Shown piece after piece: positions 23,998 through 33,688 of a DNA stretch of 52,109 nt (within the stretch, counting starts at the first letter, position 1; each line of letters starts with the position of its first letter). This stretch comes from an uncultured Coprococcus sp. (GTDB lineage: Bacteria; Bacillota; Clostridia; Lachnospirales; Lachnospiraceae): positions 1-52,109 of the forward strand of contig CANRQE010000011.1 of NCBI GenBank assembly GCA_947632705.1, read 5' to 3'. Below the pieces are notes generated by a model. The model did no database searches. It saw nothing but the letters and a program-made list of their open reading frames with translations, and was not told the origin of the DNA. The position numbers were made by a program, and so were the translations under genes.

Positions 23998-26226
23998 ATG
24001 CTGCAAATATTTAAGAATCTGAAATTGTATTGGAAATCTGTTATTCTTATATTTCTTTTGCTGATTCTGCAGGCATACTGCGATCTGGCGCTGCCGGATT
24101 ATACTTCTAAGCTGATTGATACGGGGATAATGAATCATGGAATTGAACATTGCAGTCCCGAGCAGCTTCCGTCTGAAGCGTACATCGTGATACGCGGATT
24201 TATGTCCGAAGAGGAAGCGGCTGTCTGGGATGACAGCTATAAGGACGGCGGGGACGGATTCCATTATATAACAGAGGAAGGACTGACCCGGATGGATACG
24301 TTGGATTCTGTGTGCATGCTTCCTCTTATGATGTATTACTATCCGTATAATATGGTATCAGCTGAAGAGGAGAATGATCTGAAGACCCTGCTTGAGAATT
24401 CCAATCTCTCTCTGGATGATATGTCTTATGATATGTGGATGGCAATGGGCGAACAGATGCGTCCGATGATGGAGGCCATGCTGGAAAGTATGGGAGAGGA
24501 TATGCTGCGCTCTACCGCCATTTCCTGTACGATTACCTGTTATGACAGCTTCGGCTTTAATTACAATACGATACAGATGCATTATCTGAAAAATACGGGA
24601 TTTATTATGCTCGCACTGACGCTTCTGATGGTTGCGGCAGCCATTGCAACCGGCTTTGTGGCATCCAAGGTGGCGGCAGGAGTCGGCTGTAGTCTGCGGG
24701 AACAGGTATTTGAAAAGGTAATCCGGTTTTCTGATTCCGAGATCAGCCGTTTTTCAACAGCCTCTCTGATTACCAGGACTACAAACGACGTGCAGCAGAT
24801 TCAGATGGTAACGGTTATGCTGCTTCGGATGGTTTTGTATTCTCCGATTCTTGCGGTAGGCGGCATTCTGAAGGTGGTGCGTACCGGAGCGGGTATGGGC
24901 TGGATTATTTTTATAGCCGTTGCTGCCATTACGATTTTAATTGTCACACTGATGGCCATTGCAATGCCCCGGTTTAAGATTTTACAGACCCTGCTCGACA
25001 GACTGAATCTGATATCGAGAGAGATACTGACCGGTCTGCCGGTTATCCGTGCATTTGGCCGTGAGAAGAAGGAAGAGGAACGGTTTGACGAGGCCAATAA
25101 AGATCTGACCCGTGTGACATTGTTTGTAAACCGGGTGATGACCTTTATGATGCCGATTTTGATGTTTATCATGTATGGGATCAGTATTCTGATTGAATGG
25201 GTGGCAGCGCATAAGATTGATGAGGGTCATCTCCAGGTTGGTGCCATGACCGCCTTTATTACCTATACAATGCTGATTATCATGTCCTTTCTGATGCTCA
25301 GCATGATGTCGATTATGCTGCCGAGAGCAGGCGTAGCGGCCAACAGAATCAAAGAGATCATTGAAACAGACATATCTGTCCGGAACAAGCAGGATGCAAA
25401 GGAGCTGAAGGACGTAAAAGGCGTAATCAGATATGAGCATGTGGATTTCAGATATCCGGACGGCGACGATTATGTATTAAAGGATATTGATTTTGTGGCA
25501 GAGCCGGGACAGACCACTGCCATTATCGGAAGCACAGGATGCGGTAAGAGTTCTCTGATACAGCTGATACCGAGATTTTATGATGTATCAGGAGGCAGGA
25601 TTACGATTGACGGAACGGATGTGAGGGATCTGACCGTTGAAAGCATCAGGAAGCAGATTGGATATGTGCCGCAAAAGGGTGTACTGTTCTCCGGTACCAT
25701 AGCATCCAATATCCGGTTTGGAGCGGAACAGGCAAGTGATGAACAGATGAAGCTTGCTGCGGAGATTGCGCAGGCGGCAGAATTTATAGAGGAGAAGGAC
25801 GGTACCTATGACAGCAGTATTTCACAGGGCGGTTCCAATGTCTCCGGCGGACAGAAACAGAGACTTGCAATTGCGAGGGCCATTGCAAGGAATCCGAAGA
25901 TATATATCTTTGATGATAGCTTTTCGGCACTGGATTACAAAACAGACGCTGCAGTCCGAAAAGCCTTAAAGGAAAATATGAAGGATAGTACGGTATTGAT
26001 TGTGGCGCAGAGAGTCAGTACCATTCTGCATGCCGACCAGATTCTGGTCTTGGATGACGGGCGTCTGGCAGGCAAAGGCACACACCGGGAGCTGATGGCA
26101 GACTGTGAAGTATATCAGCAGATTGCACAATCCCAGTTGTCCGAAGCAGAGCTTCAGCGCAGTCTTCAGGAAGAATCCGGAGAAAGAGACCATGCAAAAC
26201 TCCGTGACGAAAATGGGGAGGTGTAA
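23998..26226 (+). CDS. ABC exporter half, degenerate ATPase site
   Basis: A 742-residue ABC exporter with membrane domain and ATPase domain. Residues about 45-205 between the first and second membrane helices form an extra acidic, probably extracellular insert, rich in Met, Glu and Asp, not found in a minimal exporter. The ATPase has GSTGCGKSS (about 511-519) and VSGGQKQR, but the Walker B end is IFDDSF, with Asp where the catalytic Glu should be, and the H-loop reads VAQRVS, with Gln for His. This is the pattern of the non-catalytic partner in heterodimeric exporters such as TM287/288 and LmrCD. Its partner follows after 2 bp. The substrate is unknown; drugs or peptides are possible. Confidence 0.93.
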   Translation: MLQIFKNLKLYWKSVILIFLLLILQAYCDLALPDYTSKLIDTGIMNHGIEHCSPEQLPSEAYIVIRGFMSEEEAAVWDDSYKDGGDGFHYITEEGLTRMDTLDSVCMLPLMMYYYPYNMVSAEEENDLKTLLENSNLSLDDMSYDMWMAMGEQMRPMMEAMLESMGEDMLRSTAISCTITCYDSFGFNYNTIQMHYLKNTGFIMLALTLLMVAAAIATGFVASKVAAGVGCSLREQVFEKVIRFSDSEISRFSTASLITRTTNDVQQIQMVTVMLLRMVLYSPILAVGGILKVVRTGAGMGWIIFIAVAAITILIVTLMAIAMPRFKILQTLLDRLNLISREILTGLPVIRAFGREKKEEERFDEANKDLTRVTLFVNRVMTFMMPILMFIMYGISILIEWVAAHKIDEGHLQVGAMTAFITYTMLIIMSFLMLSMMSIMLPRAGVAANRIKEIIETDISVRNKQDAKELKDVKGVIRYEHVDFRYPDGDDYVLKDIDFVAEPGQTTAIIGSTGCGKSSLIQLIPRFYDVSGGRITIDGTDVRDLTVESIRKQIGYVPQKGVLFSGTIASNIRFGAEQASDEQMKLAAEIAQAAEFIEEKDGTYDSSISQGGSNVSGGQKQRLAIARAIARNPKIYIFDDSFSALDYKTDAAVRKALKENMKDSTVLIVAQRVSTILHADQILVLDDGRLAGKGTHRELMADCEVYQQIAQSQLSEAELQRSLQEESGERDHAKLRDENGEV

Positions 26227-26228
26227 AA

Positions 26229-28076
26229 ATGGCAGGAACAGAAAGACCAAATGCACCGGTAAGAATGCGGAGAGGTCCAAGAGGGCCGATGGCAGGCGGA
26301 GAAAAGGCAAAGGATTTTAAAGGAACCATCAAAAAACTGCTCCGGTATATCGGAAAGTATAAGATTGCGATCCTGATTGTAATGTTTTTTGCCGTATGCA
26401 GTACCGTGTTCAATGTAATATGTCCGAAAGTACTGGGAAAAGCAACCACCGGGTTATCGGAAGGAATCATGAACAAGATCAGCGGCAACGGCGGAATTGA
26501 TTTCGGCTATATCGGGAGGATTCTCCTGATCTGTTTGGGCTTATATCTTTTCAGTGTCGTGTTCAATTTTATACAGGGCTTTATCATGACAGGTATTACG
26601 CAGAAAATCTGTTACCGCATGCGAAAGGAAGTCTCGGAGAAGATTAATCGTATGCCGATGAAATATTTTGAGAGCAGGACCTATGGAGAGGTCTTATCCA
26701 GAATTACAAATGATATTGATACGATGGGGAACGGCCTGAATCAGAGCATTACACAGCTGATCACGTCCATTACGACGGTAGTCGGCGTTTTTATCATGAT
26801 GCTGACCATCAGCCCGCTTATGACTATGATTGCGCTTCTGATCCTTCCGATCAGCGTAGTTTTAATGGGAATTGTGATTAAGCGTTCCCAGCGGTTTTTC
26901 AAAACACAACAGGAATATGTGGGTCACATTAACGGACAGGTAGAAGAGATTTATGGCGGACATAAGGTGGTAAAGGCCTTCAATAAAGAGGATGCGGTTT
27001 TAAAGGAATTTCATGATGCCAATCAGATCCTTTATAAATCTGCATGGAAGGCACAGTTCTTTTCAGGATTGATGCATCCGATTATGATGTTTGTCGGAAA
27101 TCTCGGCTATGTAGGGGTTGCAATATCCGGTGCCGCTCTTGCGATAAAAGGAACAATTGAAATAGGAGACATACAGGCGTTTATCCAGTATGTCAAGAAC
27201 TTTACCCAGCCGATCCAGCAGGTGGCTCAGGTAACGAATATGATGCAGATGATGGCAGCGGCGGCAGAGCGTGTCTTTGAAGTGTTAGAAGAGGAAGAGG
27301 AAGAGCAGGAGACTGATCATCCGGTGCCTGCATCCGGAATCCGCGGTCAGGTAACCTTTTCCCATGTCAGATTCGGATATGATCCGGAACAGATCATTAT
27401 CAGGGATTTCAGTGCAGAGGTAAAACAAGGGCAGCAGGTGGCGATTGTGGGACCAACCGGAGCCGGCAAAACGACGATGGTTAAGCTTCTGATGCGTTTC
27501 TATGATGTAAGTGATGGTGCAATTTTGCTGGACGGACATAATGTTAAGGATTTTAACAGAAGAGAACTTAGAGATGTTTTCGGTATGGTTCTTCAGGACA
27601 CATGGCTGTTTAAGGGTACCATTATGGAAAATATCCGTTACGGAAGGCTGGATGCTACGGATGAAGAGGTCATTGCTGCAGCGAAAGCCGCACATGCACA
27701 TCGTTTTATCACAACACTTCCGGGTGGTTATCAGATGGAGCTGAATGAGGAACTGACCAATATTTCCCAGGGGCAGAAACAGCTTCTGACCATTGCCAGA
27801 GCCATTCTTGCAAATAACCCGGTGCTGATTCTGGATGAAGCGACGTCTTCCGTTGATACCAGAACCGAACACAGCATTCAGAGAGCCATGGATAACCTGA
27901 TGAAGGGACGAACCAGCTTTGTAATTGCACATCGTCTGTCTACGATCAAAAATGCAGATATGATCCTGGTTATGAAAGACGGGGATATTATCGAACAGGG
28001 CACGCATGAAGAACTGATGCAGCAGAATGGCTTCTATGCAGAACTCTACAATTCACAGTTCCAGCAGGTGTCATAA
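26229..28076 (+). CDS. ABC exporter half, canonical ATPase
   Basis: A 615-residue partner to the preceding gene. It begins with a basic, Pro- and Gly-rich cytoplasmic tail (RPNAPVRMRRGPRGPM), then six membrane helices and an ATPase with GPTGAGKTT (about 407-415), ISQGQKQL as signature, VLILDEATSSVD with the catalytic Glu, and the intact H-loop IAHRLS. So this half should drive hydrolysis while the partner carries the degenerate site. GGGAGG from the end of the upstream gene serves as ribosome-binding site. The pair shares one promoter and one terminator. Confidence 0.94.
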   Translation: MAGTERPNAPVRMRRGPRGPMAGGEKAKDFKGTIKKLLRYIGKYKIAILIVMFFAVCSTVFNVICPKVLGKATTGLSEGIMNKISGNGGIDFGYIGRILLICLGLYLFSVVFNFIQGFIMTGITQKICYRMRKEVSEKINRMPMKYFESRTYGEVLSRITNDIDTMGNGLNQSITQLITSITTVVGVFIMMLTISPLMTMIALLILPISVVLMGIVIKRSQRFFKTQQEYVGHINGQVEEIYGGHKVVKAFNKEDAVLKEFHDANQILYKSAWKAQFFSGLMHPIMMFVGNLGYVGVAISGAALAIKGTIEIGDIQAFIQYVKNFTQPIQQVAQVTNMMQMMAAAAERVFEVLEEEEEEQETDHPVPASGIRGQVTFSHVRFGYDPEQIIIRDFSAEVKQGQQVAIVGPTGAGKTTMVKLLMRFYDVSDGAILLDGHNVKDFNRRELRDVFGMVLQDTWLFKGTIMENIRYGRLDATDEEVIAAAKAAHAHRFITTLPGGYQMELNEELTNISQGQKQLLTIARAILANNPVLILDEATSSVDTRTEHSIQRAMDNLMKGRTSFVIAHRLSTIKNADMILVMKDGDIIEQGTHEELMQQNGFYAELYNSQFQQVS

Positions 28077-28096
28077 TTTAATAGCGGCAAAATCAC

Positions 28097-28134
28097 AAGG
28101 GGCATATTTTCTTTAAGAGAATATGCTTCTTTTT
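28097..28134 (+). terminator. Terminator of the ABC exporter operon
   Basis: A 12-position stem (AAGGGGCATATT with AATATGCTTCTT, two G-U pairs) around an 11-nt loop, followed by T residues. Confidence 0.75.
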
Positions 28135-28284
28135 AAGTGTTGACTTTAGTAAATTTTTTTACTAACATAATGGATAAAGAATTAATTGTTTTTTAAGAAA
28201 AAAAGAATAGACAAAAGAGTTATCTTTTGATATTTTCTTATGTGGATTGTTTTTGGACGGGAATTGTATTTGGAGGAGGGGGTC

Positions 28285-28434
28285 ATGGCAGAGATTTGTA
28301 TGCGTGGTATCAACTGCCAGTTGTTTTTTGCGTGTGTACCATGCTATAATGTCCAAGGAACAGAGATGAGTGCATTTTGTTATGGTTTTATGGCGGTGAA
28401 AACGGCACGGAATCGGCAGACGGATGTAAAATAA
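28285..28434 (+). CDS. Possible small cysteine-rich protein
   Basis: A 49-codon frame, MAEICMRGINCQL to TARNRQTDVK, with cysteines at 5, 11, 17, 20 and 32. What makes it notable is a very strong ribosome-binding stretch, GGAGGAGGGGG at 28272-28282, just before the ATG. It lies in the otherwise gene-free gap between the ABC exporter terminator and the LCP promoter. I recognise no family, see no promoter that I trust and no terminator after it, so it may be chance. Confidence 0.3.
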   Translation: MAEICMRGINCQLFFACVPCYNVQGTEMSAFCYGFMAVKTARNRQTDVK

Positions 28435-28537
28435 GGATCGTGATTGCCGCAAATTCCGGAAAGAACGGTAAAATATAAAAAAAAAGTGCAGATTAAGCAT
28501 AAAATAGAGTAAATATAGCAAAAATTGAAGTTTCAAG

Positions 28538-28566
28538 TTGAGCAATTGTATTGCATATGGTATAAT
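28538..28566 (+). promoter_or_regulatory. Promoter of the LCP gene
   Basis: TTGAGC, 17 bp, TATAAT. The -10 box is perfect. It closes the 545-bp gap 28077-28621, which otherwise holds the exporter terminator and the possible small frame at 28285. Confidence 0.78.
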
Positions 28567-28621
28567 ATAACAGCTGTTCAGTGTTCATATTATGCATGAA
28601 AAACAGATCAGGAGGATTCAG

Positions 28622-30115
28622 ATGGCACAGACACAAAAGAGCGAAAGAGAGAACAAAAAGAAAAAAGGAGCAATCCACTTCATTGTATGGATTTTAACTG
28701 CGATTCAGCTGATACTTGCGGCGGTTTTATTTGTCAAGCTGAGTGTGATGCGTATTCTGCCGGTAAAATATATGGTTGCATATGCAGTATTTTTTATAGT
28801 ATTGAATGCGCTGACACTGGTTGCTTTGAAGAAGAAGCCGATTGCTGTTTTTATGGGTCTGCTTTCCATTGTAATATCTGCCGGTTTGATTTATGGAATG
28901 ACTGCAGTGTTTAAGCTGGATGCAACCCTGAACAAGGTCAGCAGTGACAAGCGGCTGGAGATCGTACAGATGGCAGTCCTGGTATTAGAGGATGATTCCG
29001 CACACTATTTTGCAGATATAGCAGGGTATGAGGTCGGATATATAGATGGTGACGAGGCGGCAAATGAATTGATGACACAGGTGGATGAAGCAGTATCTGC
29101 ACCTGTCAGTTATTCTTCATATGCAAATGTGATATTTCTTGTAAATGCATTGCTGGACGGTTCGGAAGAGGCCGTAGTCCTGAACAATGCCTACATTGAC
29201 ATTATCAGCGAATTAGAGGATTATACCGGTTTCTCGGAACAGGTGCGCGTGCTGGATATCATTGAAGTAGAAACTTATGTAGATGTAGAAGAACCCACTA
29301 CAGAGGAAACAACGGAGGAGGAACCGTTTAAACTTTCTTCCGATGAGGATACCTTTATTTTGTATATCAGTGGGATTGATGTCTGGGGCGGAGTGAATGT
29401 CCAGAGCCGGAGTGATGTGAATATTCTTGCGGTAGTGAATACCCGGACAGGGCACATTCAGTTGATTAATACGCCGCGTGATTATTATGTCACGCTGCCA
29501 AACAGCGGTTCGTCAAAGGATAAGCTGACGCATGCAGGTCTGTATGGAGTGGATACCTCTATGGGTGCGCTGGAAAATCTGTATGGAATTGAGATTGATT
29601 ATTTTGTCCGGATGAACTTCAGTGGATTTGAGTCGATTATAGATACATTGGGTGGTATTGATGTGTATTCTGAATATGATTTCACCGTAGAACCAATCAA
29701 GCATTATACGGAAGGATATAACCACCTGACCGGTCTTGAGGCACTTGCTTTTGCGAGAGAGCGACATGCATTTGCCGCCGGCGATAACCAGAGGGGCAAG
29801 AATCAGATGGCGGTCATTCAGGCGATGGTACAGAAACTGGCGTCCAAAGAATTCCTCTATCACTATGATGAGATTCTGGATGATTTGGAAGACTGCTTCC
29901 AGACAGATATGCCGGCAGACTTTATCTATTCATTGGTAAGATATCAGCTGTCAAATGAAACAGAATGGAAGATAGATACTTTTTCTGTAACGGGATATGA
30001 CAGCTATGCAGTAACCTATTCCGTTCCGGGCGTAGAGGCGTATGTTATGCTTCCAAACGAAGATGATATTGCAGAAGCGGCCAGACTGATTGAGGAGACG
30101 TTGGCAGAAAAATAA
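28622..30115 (+). CDS. LCP family (LytR-CpsA-Psr) glycan ligase
   Basis: Attaches undecaprenyl-linked glycans, such as teichoic acid or capsule, to peptidoglycan on the outer face of the membrane. Three hydrophobic segments at the N terminus are followed by a region of about 150 residues and a Thr/Glu-rich linker (VEEPTTEETTEEEPF). The LCP domain begins ILYISGIDVWG and shows SRSDVNILAVVNTRTGHIQL, NTPRDYYV, GGIDVYSEYDF, the arginine-rich catalytic FARERHAFAAGDNQRGKNQ, and a C-terminal helical end. Arg and Asp residues known to hold the pyrophosphate are present. AGGAGG at 28610-28615 supports the ATG at 28622. It heads the glycan locus. Confidence 0.93.
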   Translation: MAQTQKSERENKKKKGAIHFIVWILTAIQLILAAVLFVKLSVMRILPVKYMVAYAVFFIVLNALTLVALKKKPIAVFMGLLSIVISAGLIYGMTAVFKLDATLNKVSSDKRLEIVQMAVLVLEDDSAHYFADIAGYEVGYIDGDEAANELMTQVDEAVSAPVSYSSYANVIFLVNALLDGSEEAVVLNNAYIDIISELEDYTGFSEQVRVLDIIEVETYVDVEEPTTEETTEEEPFKLSSDEDTFILYISGIDVWGGVNVQSRSDVNILAVVNTRTGHIQLINTPRDYYVTLPNSGSSKDKLTHAGLYGVDTSMGALENLYGIEIDYFVRMNFSGFESIIDTLGGIDVYSEYDFTVEPIKHYTEGYNHLTGLEALAFARERHAFAAGDNQRGKNQMAVIQAMVQKLASKEFLYHYDEILDDLEDCFQTDMPADFIYSLVRYQLSNETEWKIDTFSVTGYDSYAVTYSVPGVEAYVMLPNEDDIAEAARLIEETLAEK

Positions 30116-30189
30116 AATGCTACAATTGTTTTGGTATATACAGTATGATTAAAGAACAAAGGAATCGGGGATAACCCTTGGAAGTGTAT

Positions 30190-31446
30190 ATGAAAAAAGT
30201 ATTGATTATAACGACAATCAGTGGATTCCTTCCACAATTTGAAATGAATGATGTAAAAATACTGCAAGAGTATGGATATGAGGTCCACTATGCATCAAAT
30301 TTTAATAATCCTGTATATAACTGCGATAAAAAGAGCTTGAAAGAACAGGGAATTAAACTGCATCAGGTGGATATTATGAAAAGTCCGGCGGCAATTTCCG
30401 GCAACATCAGGGCATTCAGACAGATTCGAAAGATTATAGATAAAGAACATATACAGATGGTGCACTGCCATAATCCGATGGGAGCGGCCGTAGCCCGGTA
30501 TGCAGCACGCTTTAGTAAGACCAAACCATATGTTATTTATACGGCGCATGGATTTCATTTTTATAAAGGTGCACCGCTGAAAAACTGGCTGTTTTATTAT
30601 ACAGCAGAGAAGCTGCTGGCACATTATACCGATATGCTCATAACAATCAATAAAGAAGACTTTGACAGGGCAAAAAGGAAGTTTAAGCTGAAAAAGAATG
30701 GCTGCGTCAAACACATTCATGGCGTAGGGGTGGATGTGGAACGATTCAAATCCAGACCGGAAGATAAGAGCGCACTCCGGAAAGAGCTTGGTATTCCTGA
30801 AAAAGCGTTCCATATTGTAACGGCGGCAGAGTTGAATGACAATAAGAATCAGAAAGTGATCATAGAAGCGATAGCGAAGCTTGGCAGAGATGATATTTTT
30901 TATACGATTTGCGGAAAAGGTGAAAATGAGCAGAAGCTAAAAGAATTGATCCGGGAGTTGAATTTAGAGAACAGAGTTCGTCTTTTAGGATTCCGGACAG
31001 ATATGGAAAATATTCTTCAGACCGCAGACTGTTTTGCATTTCCATCTATCCGGGAGGGGCTTGGTATTGCTGCTGTAGAGGCACTTGCTACCGGCGTACC
31101 GTTAATTGTCGCGGATAACCGCGGCACAAGGGAATATACGGTCAATGGTCTGAACGGTCTGGTATGTGGAGCAGATCAGGTGGATTCCTTTGTGAAAGCA
31201 ATTGAAAAGCTTTATTTGGATATTAAATATCGTATGAAACTGTCAGGTCATTGCAGAAGTATGGCTGAACAGTTCAGCATCGGTGCAGTTGAACATACTA
31301 TGCAGGAAATTTATGCCGAGGCGGACGCAAGATTGATTGTTGCTGCCAAAACAGACAAAACAGGAAAAACAGAGTCAGACAGTCTTCGCAAACAGGTAAA
31401 GAATACTGATTTGGCTGGTGTTGAGAAACAGCAGGTCAGATCTTAA
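30190..31446 (+). CDS. Glycosyltransferase family 4 (GT-B fold)
   Basis: A 418-residue sugar transferase using an activated nucleotide sugar, acting at the inner face of the membrane. N-terminal half: KVLIITTISGFLPQFEMNDVKIL, VHCHNPMGAAVARYAAR and YTAHGFHFYKGAP. C-terminal nucleotide-binding half: VTAAELNDNKNQKVIIEA, RLLGFRTDMENIL, and SIREGLGIAAVEALATGVPLIV, with the E-x7-E motif. The last 40 residues are charged and probably disordered. A TTG at 30178 is also in frame, but GGAAG five bases before the ATG at 30190 favours that start. The sugar and acceptor are unknown. It starts the transferase/export part of the glycan locus. Confidence 0.9.
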   Translation: MKKVLIITTISGFLPQFEMNDVKILQEYGYEVHYASNFNNPVYNCDKKSLKEQGIKLHQVDIMKSPAAISGNIRAFRQIRKIIDKEHIQMVHCHNPMGAAVARYAARFSKTKPYVIYTAHGFHFYKGAPLKNWLFYYTAEKLLAHYTDMLITINKEDFDRAKRKFKLKKNGCVKHIHGVGVDVERFKSRPEDKSALRKELGIPEKAFHIVTAAELNDNKNQKVIIEAIAKLGRDDIFYTICGKGENEQKLKELIRELNLENRVRLLGFRTDMENILQTADCFAFPSIREGLGIAAVEALATGVPLIVADNRGTREYTVNGLNGLVCGADQVDSFVKAIEKLYLDIKYRMKLSGHCRSMAEQFSIGAVEHTMQEIYAEADARLIVAAKTDKTGKTESDSLRKQVKNTDLAGVEKQQVRS

Positions 31447-31473
31447 TAAACAGATGAGAGTGGAGAGATCATC

Positions 31474-32298
31474 ATGATAAATCAACCGGTAGAGATATCT
31501 GTGATAATGGGAGTTTATAATCCCAAGAGCCAGAAGATATTGAATCAGGCTGTGCAGTCAATTTTGCAGCAGACATTTAAAAATATAGAATTTATAATTT
31601 ATGATGATGGTTCTAATCCAAGAGCTGCAGCATATATCCGGAAACTCAGAAAAGCAGATAAGCGGATTATTCTGATTGGAAAAGAGGAAAACCATGGACT
31701 CGCATTTTCATTAAATGCCTGTATCGGACTGGCAAGAGGCAAATACATTGCCCGTATGGATGCGGATGATATATCTGATCCGGACAGACTTCGGGTACAG
31801 TATGAGTTTATGGAGACCCATCCGGAATACGCCTGGTGCGGATGTAATACCAAGCTGTTCGACGAGAACGGTGAGTGGGGAAGCAGGGAAATGCCGGAGA
31901 AACCGGAGTACAGGGACTATTTAAAATATTCTCCCTATGTACATCCGACAGTGATGTACAGAAAAGAAATCTTTGAAACCCATAGTGGTTACAAGGAGGA
32001 TGAAGAGACCTTAAGATGTGAAGATTATGAAATCTTTATGCGGCTGAGGAGAAGGGGGCTGCGAGGATACAATATCCAGCAGTATCTGTTTAATTATAGG
32101 GAAGATAAGGAGTCTTTCCACAAACGTAAGATGAGATTTCGTATCAATGAGGCTAAAATACGATACCGGAATTTTAAAAAAATGGATATTTTATTTCCGA
32201 CCGGATGGATCTATGTTTTACGCCCGATTGTGGGAGGATTGCTTCCGACCCGTATGGTAGCATGGTTGAAACGACAGGAATCAAGCAAAAAAGCTTAG
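31474..32298 (+). CDS. Glycosyltransferase family 2 (GT-A fold)
   Basis: A 274-residue inverting glycosyltransferase. It opens EISVIMGVYNPKSQKILNQAVQSIL, the classical GT2 start, then IEFIIYDDGS and the metal-binding MDADD after GKYIARMDADDIS. RCEDYEIFMRLRRRG is the acceptor-side ED motif. No membrane helix is seen except a short hydrophobic patch near the C terminus (WIYVLRPIVGGLLP). GGAGAG precedes the ATG. It follows the GT4 gene by 27 bp and presumably adds another sugar to the same chain. Confidence 0.92.
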   Translation: MINQPVEISVIMGVYNPKSQKILNQAVQSILQQTFKNIEFIIYDDGSNPRAAAYIRKLRKADKRIILIGKEENHGLAFSLNACIGLARGKYIARMDADDISDPDRLRVQYEFMETHPEYAWCGCNTKLFDENGEWGSREMPEKPEYRDYLKYSPYVHPTVMYRKEIFETHSGYKEDEETLRCEDYEIFMRLRRRGLRGYNIQQYLFNYREDKESFHKRKMRFRINEAKIRYRNFKKMDILFPTGWIYVLRPIVGGLLPTRMVAWLKRQESSKKA

Positions 32299-32311
32299 GA
32301 TGTGATATAAA

Positions 32312-33688
32312 TTGGATGAGAGACGTATTGCTGACCGTTTACAAAAATACCGGAATATTCTGGCAAAGGATGAAGCAAAGTCGGCCGCATTGTTATCTTG
32401 TCTGAATCAGCAGACAGATGAGTTGTTATTACAGGATCAGCTTTATCTGCATATATTTGCCCCGACTCTTGTAAGTTTTGTAGAATGGGTAATAGAAGAG
32501 GCTTGCAAAACAGGGCAGAAACGGTTATATTTTTTAGCTAGAGACGGATACTCCATGTATCTTGCTGCCAGATATATTTGTGAAAGTAAGGGGATTGATC
32601 TGGAGTGCAGGTATCTGAAGGTTTCCAGATATGTTATGCGGCGTGCCGAGTACCATCTGATGGGGACTGCCTGTCTGGATCATATTTGTGTCGGCGGCAT
32701 AGATGTGACCTTTGAAAAAATTATGAAAAGAGCGATACTGACAGATGCGGAAGCAGTTGAAGTTGCGAAGCTTTGTGGGTATGAGGACAGATATACAGAT
32801 GTTTTGAATTATCAGGAAATACAGAATCTGAAAAATGTTTTGAAGGATATTCCGGTATTTTTTGAATATATCTACAAACATTCAAAGGATGCATATCCGA
32901 ATACAATCGGGTATCTGAAACAGGAAGGGCTTTTGGACGATATACCATATGCGATTGTGGACAGCGGTTGGATAGGTACACAGCAGCAGAGCATGGAGCG
33001 GCTGCTTCAGTCTGCGGCGGGCAATATGCAGATTCAGCTGCATGGGTATTATTTTGGATTGTATGAGACGCCAAAGGGAACAGACCGCAATAAATATCAT
33101 GGCTATTATTTTGAGCCGGACAGACATATACGAAGGAAGGTACATTTTTCCAATAGTTTATTTGAAGCAGTTTATTCCGCTCCGGAAGGAACCACGATCG
33201 GATACCGGAAAATTGAGAACCGGTATGTACCGGTGGAAAGCAGAAACGGCAATCCGAATGCTGCGGCCATTCAGAAACAGGCAGAGCTGCTGCAGACTTA
33301 TCTGACGGAATACATAGATTATATGAAAACTGCGAATAAAAAGAAAATAAAGAAAACAGAGGGACTGGTACAGAATTTGCTTTCCCAGCTGATGAGTACG
33401 CCGGAATCGTTTGAGGTGGAAAGTTTTGGGGAATACTTATTCTGCGATGATGTTGTAGAGCAGCAGATGCAGACTGTGGCGGCGACTCTGTCGACACATG
33501 ACATTCGGAATCAGCATTTTTTCAGCAAAGCACTGATCATGACAGGACTTCGTAAAGAAACGATACATGAGAGTGCATGGATAGAGGGAAGTATTGTACG
33601 GAATGGAGAGCAGATTCAATCTAATCTGTATCATGCAGTATTGTACAAATACTTTGTGTATATAAGGAAGGCATTGGGCAAAAAGTGA
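32312..33688 (+). CDS. COG5610-like domain protein without the HAD hydrolase part
   Basis: A 458-residue protein that resembles the C-terminal half of the HAD-type protein at 35873-37939. Both share an LxFLxRDG motif (here LYFLARDGYSMYLAARYI) and a VDxGWxG motif (here YAIVDSGWIGTQQQSM). The N-terminal HAD domain with the catalytic DxD is absent here, so this is either a stand-alone version of the second domain or a truncated relative. The start is a TTG, with AGGA 12 bases upstream, because no better in-frame start exists before the conserved region. The stop overlaps the start of the permease gene (GTGA). Its role is unknown; by position it belongs to glycan assembly. Confidence 0.75.
   Translation: MDERRIADRLQKYRNILAKDEAKSAALLSCLNQQTDELLLQDQLYLHIFAPTLVSFVEWVIEEACKTGQKRLYFLARDGYSMYLAARYICESKGIDLECRYLKVSRYVMRRAEYHLMGTACLDHICVGGIDVTFEKIMKRAILTDAEAVEVAKLCGYEDRYTDVLNYQEIQNLKNVLKDIPVFFEYIYKHSKDAYPNTIGYLKQEGLLDDIPYAIVDSGWIGTQQQSMERLLQSAAGNMQIQLHGYYFGLYETPKGTDRNKYHGYYFEPDRHIRRKVHFSNSLFEAVYSAPEGTTIGYRKIENRYVPVESRNGNPNAAAIQKQAELLQTYLTEYIDYMKTANKKKIKKTEGLVQNLLSQLMSTPESFEVESFGEYLFCDDVVEQQMQTVAATLSTHDIRNQHFFSKALIMTGLRKETIHESAWIEGSIVRNGEQIQSNLYHAVLYKYFVYIRKALGKK

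Noticed and set aside
27285..28007. Minus-strand frame opposite the ABC ATPase domain
   Set aside because: It mirrors the Walker and signature regions of a certain gene and has no start signals.
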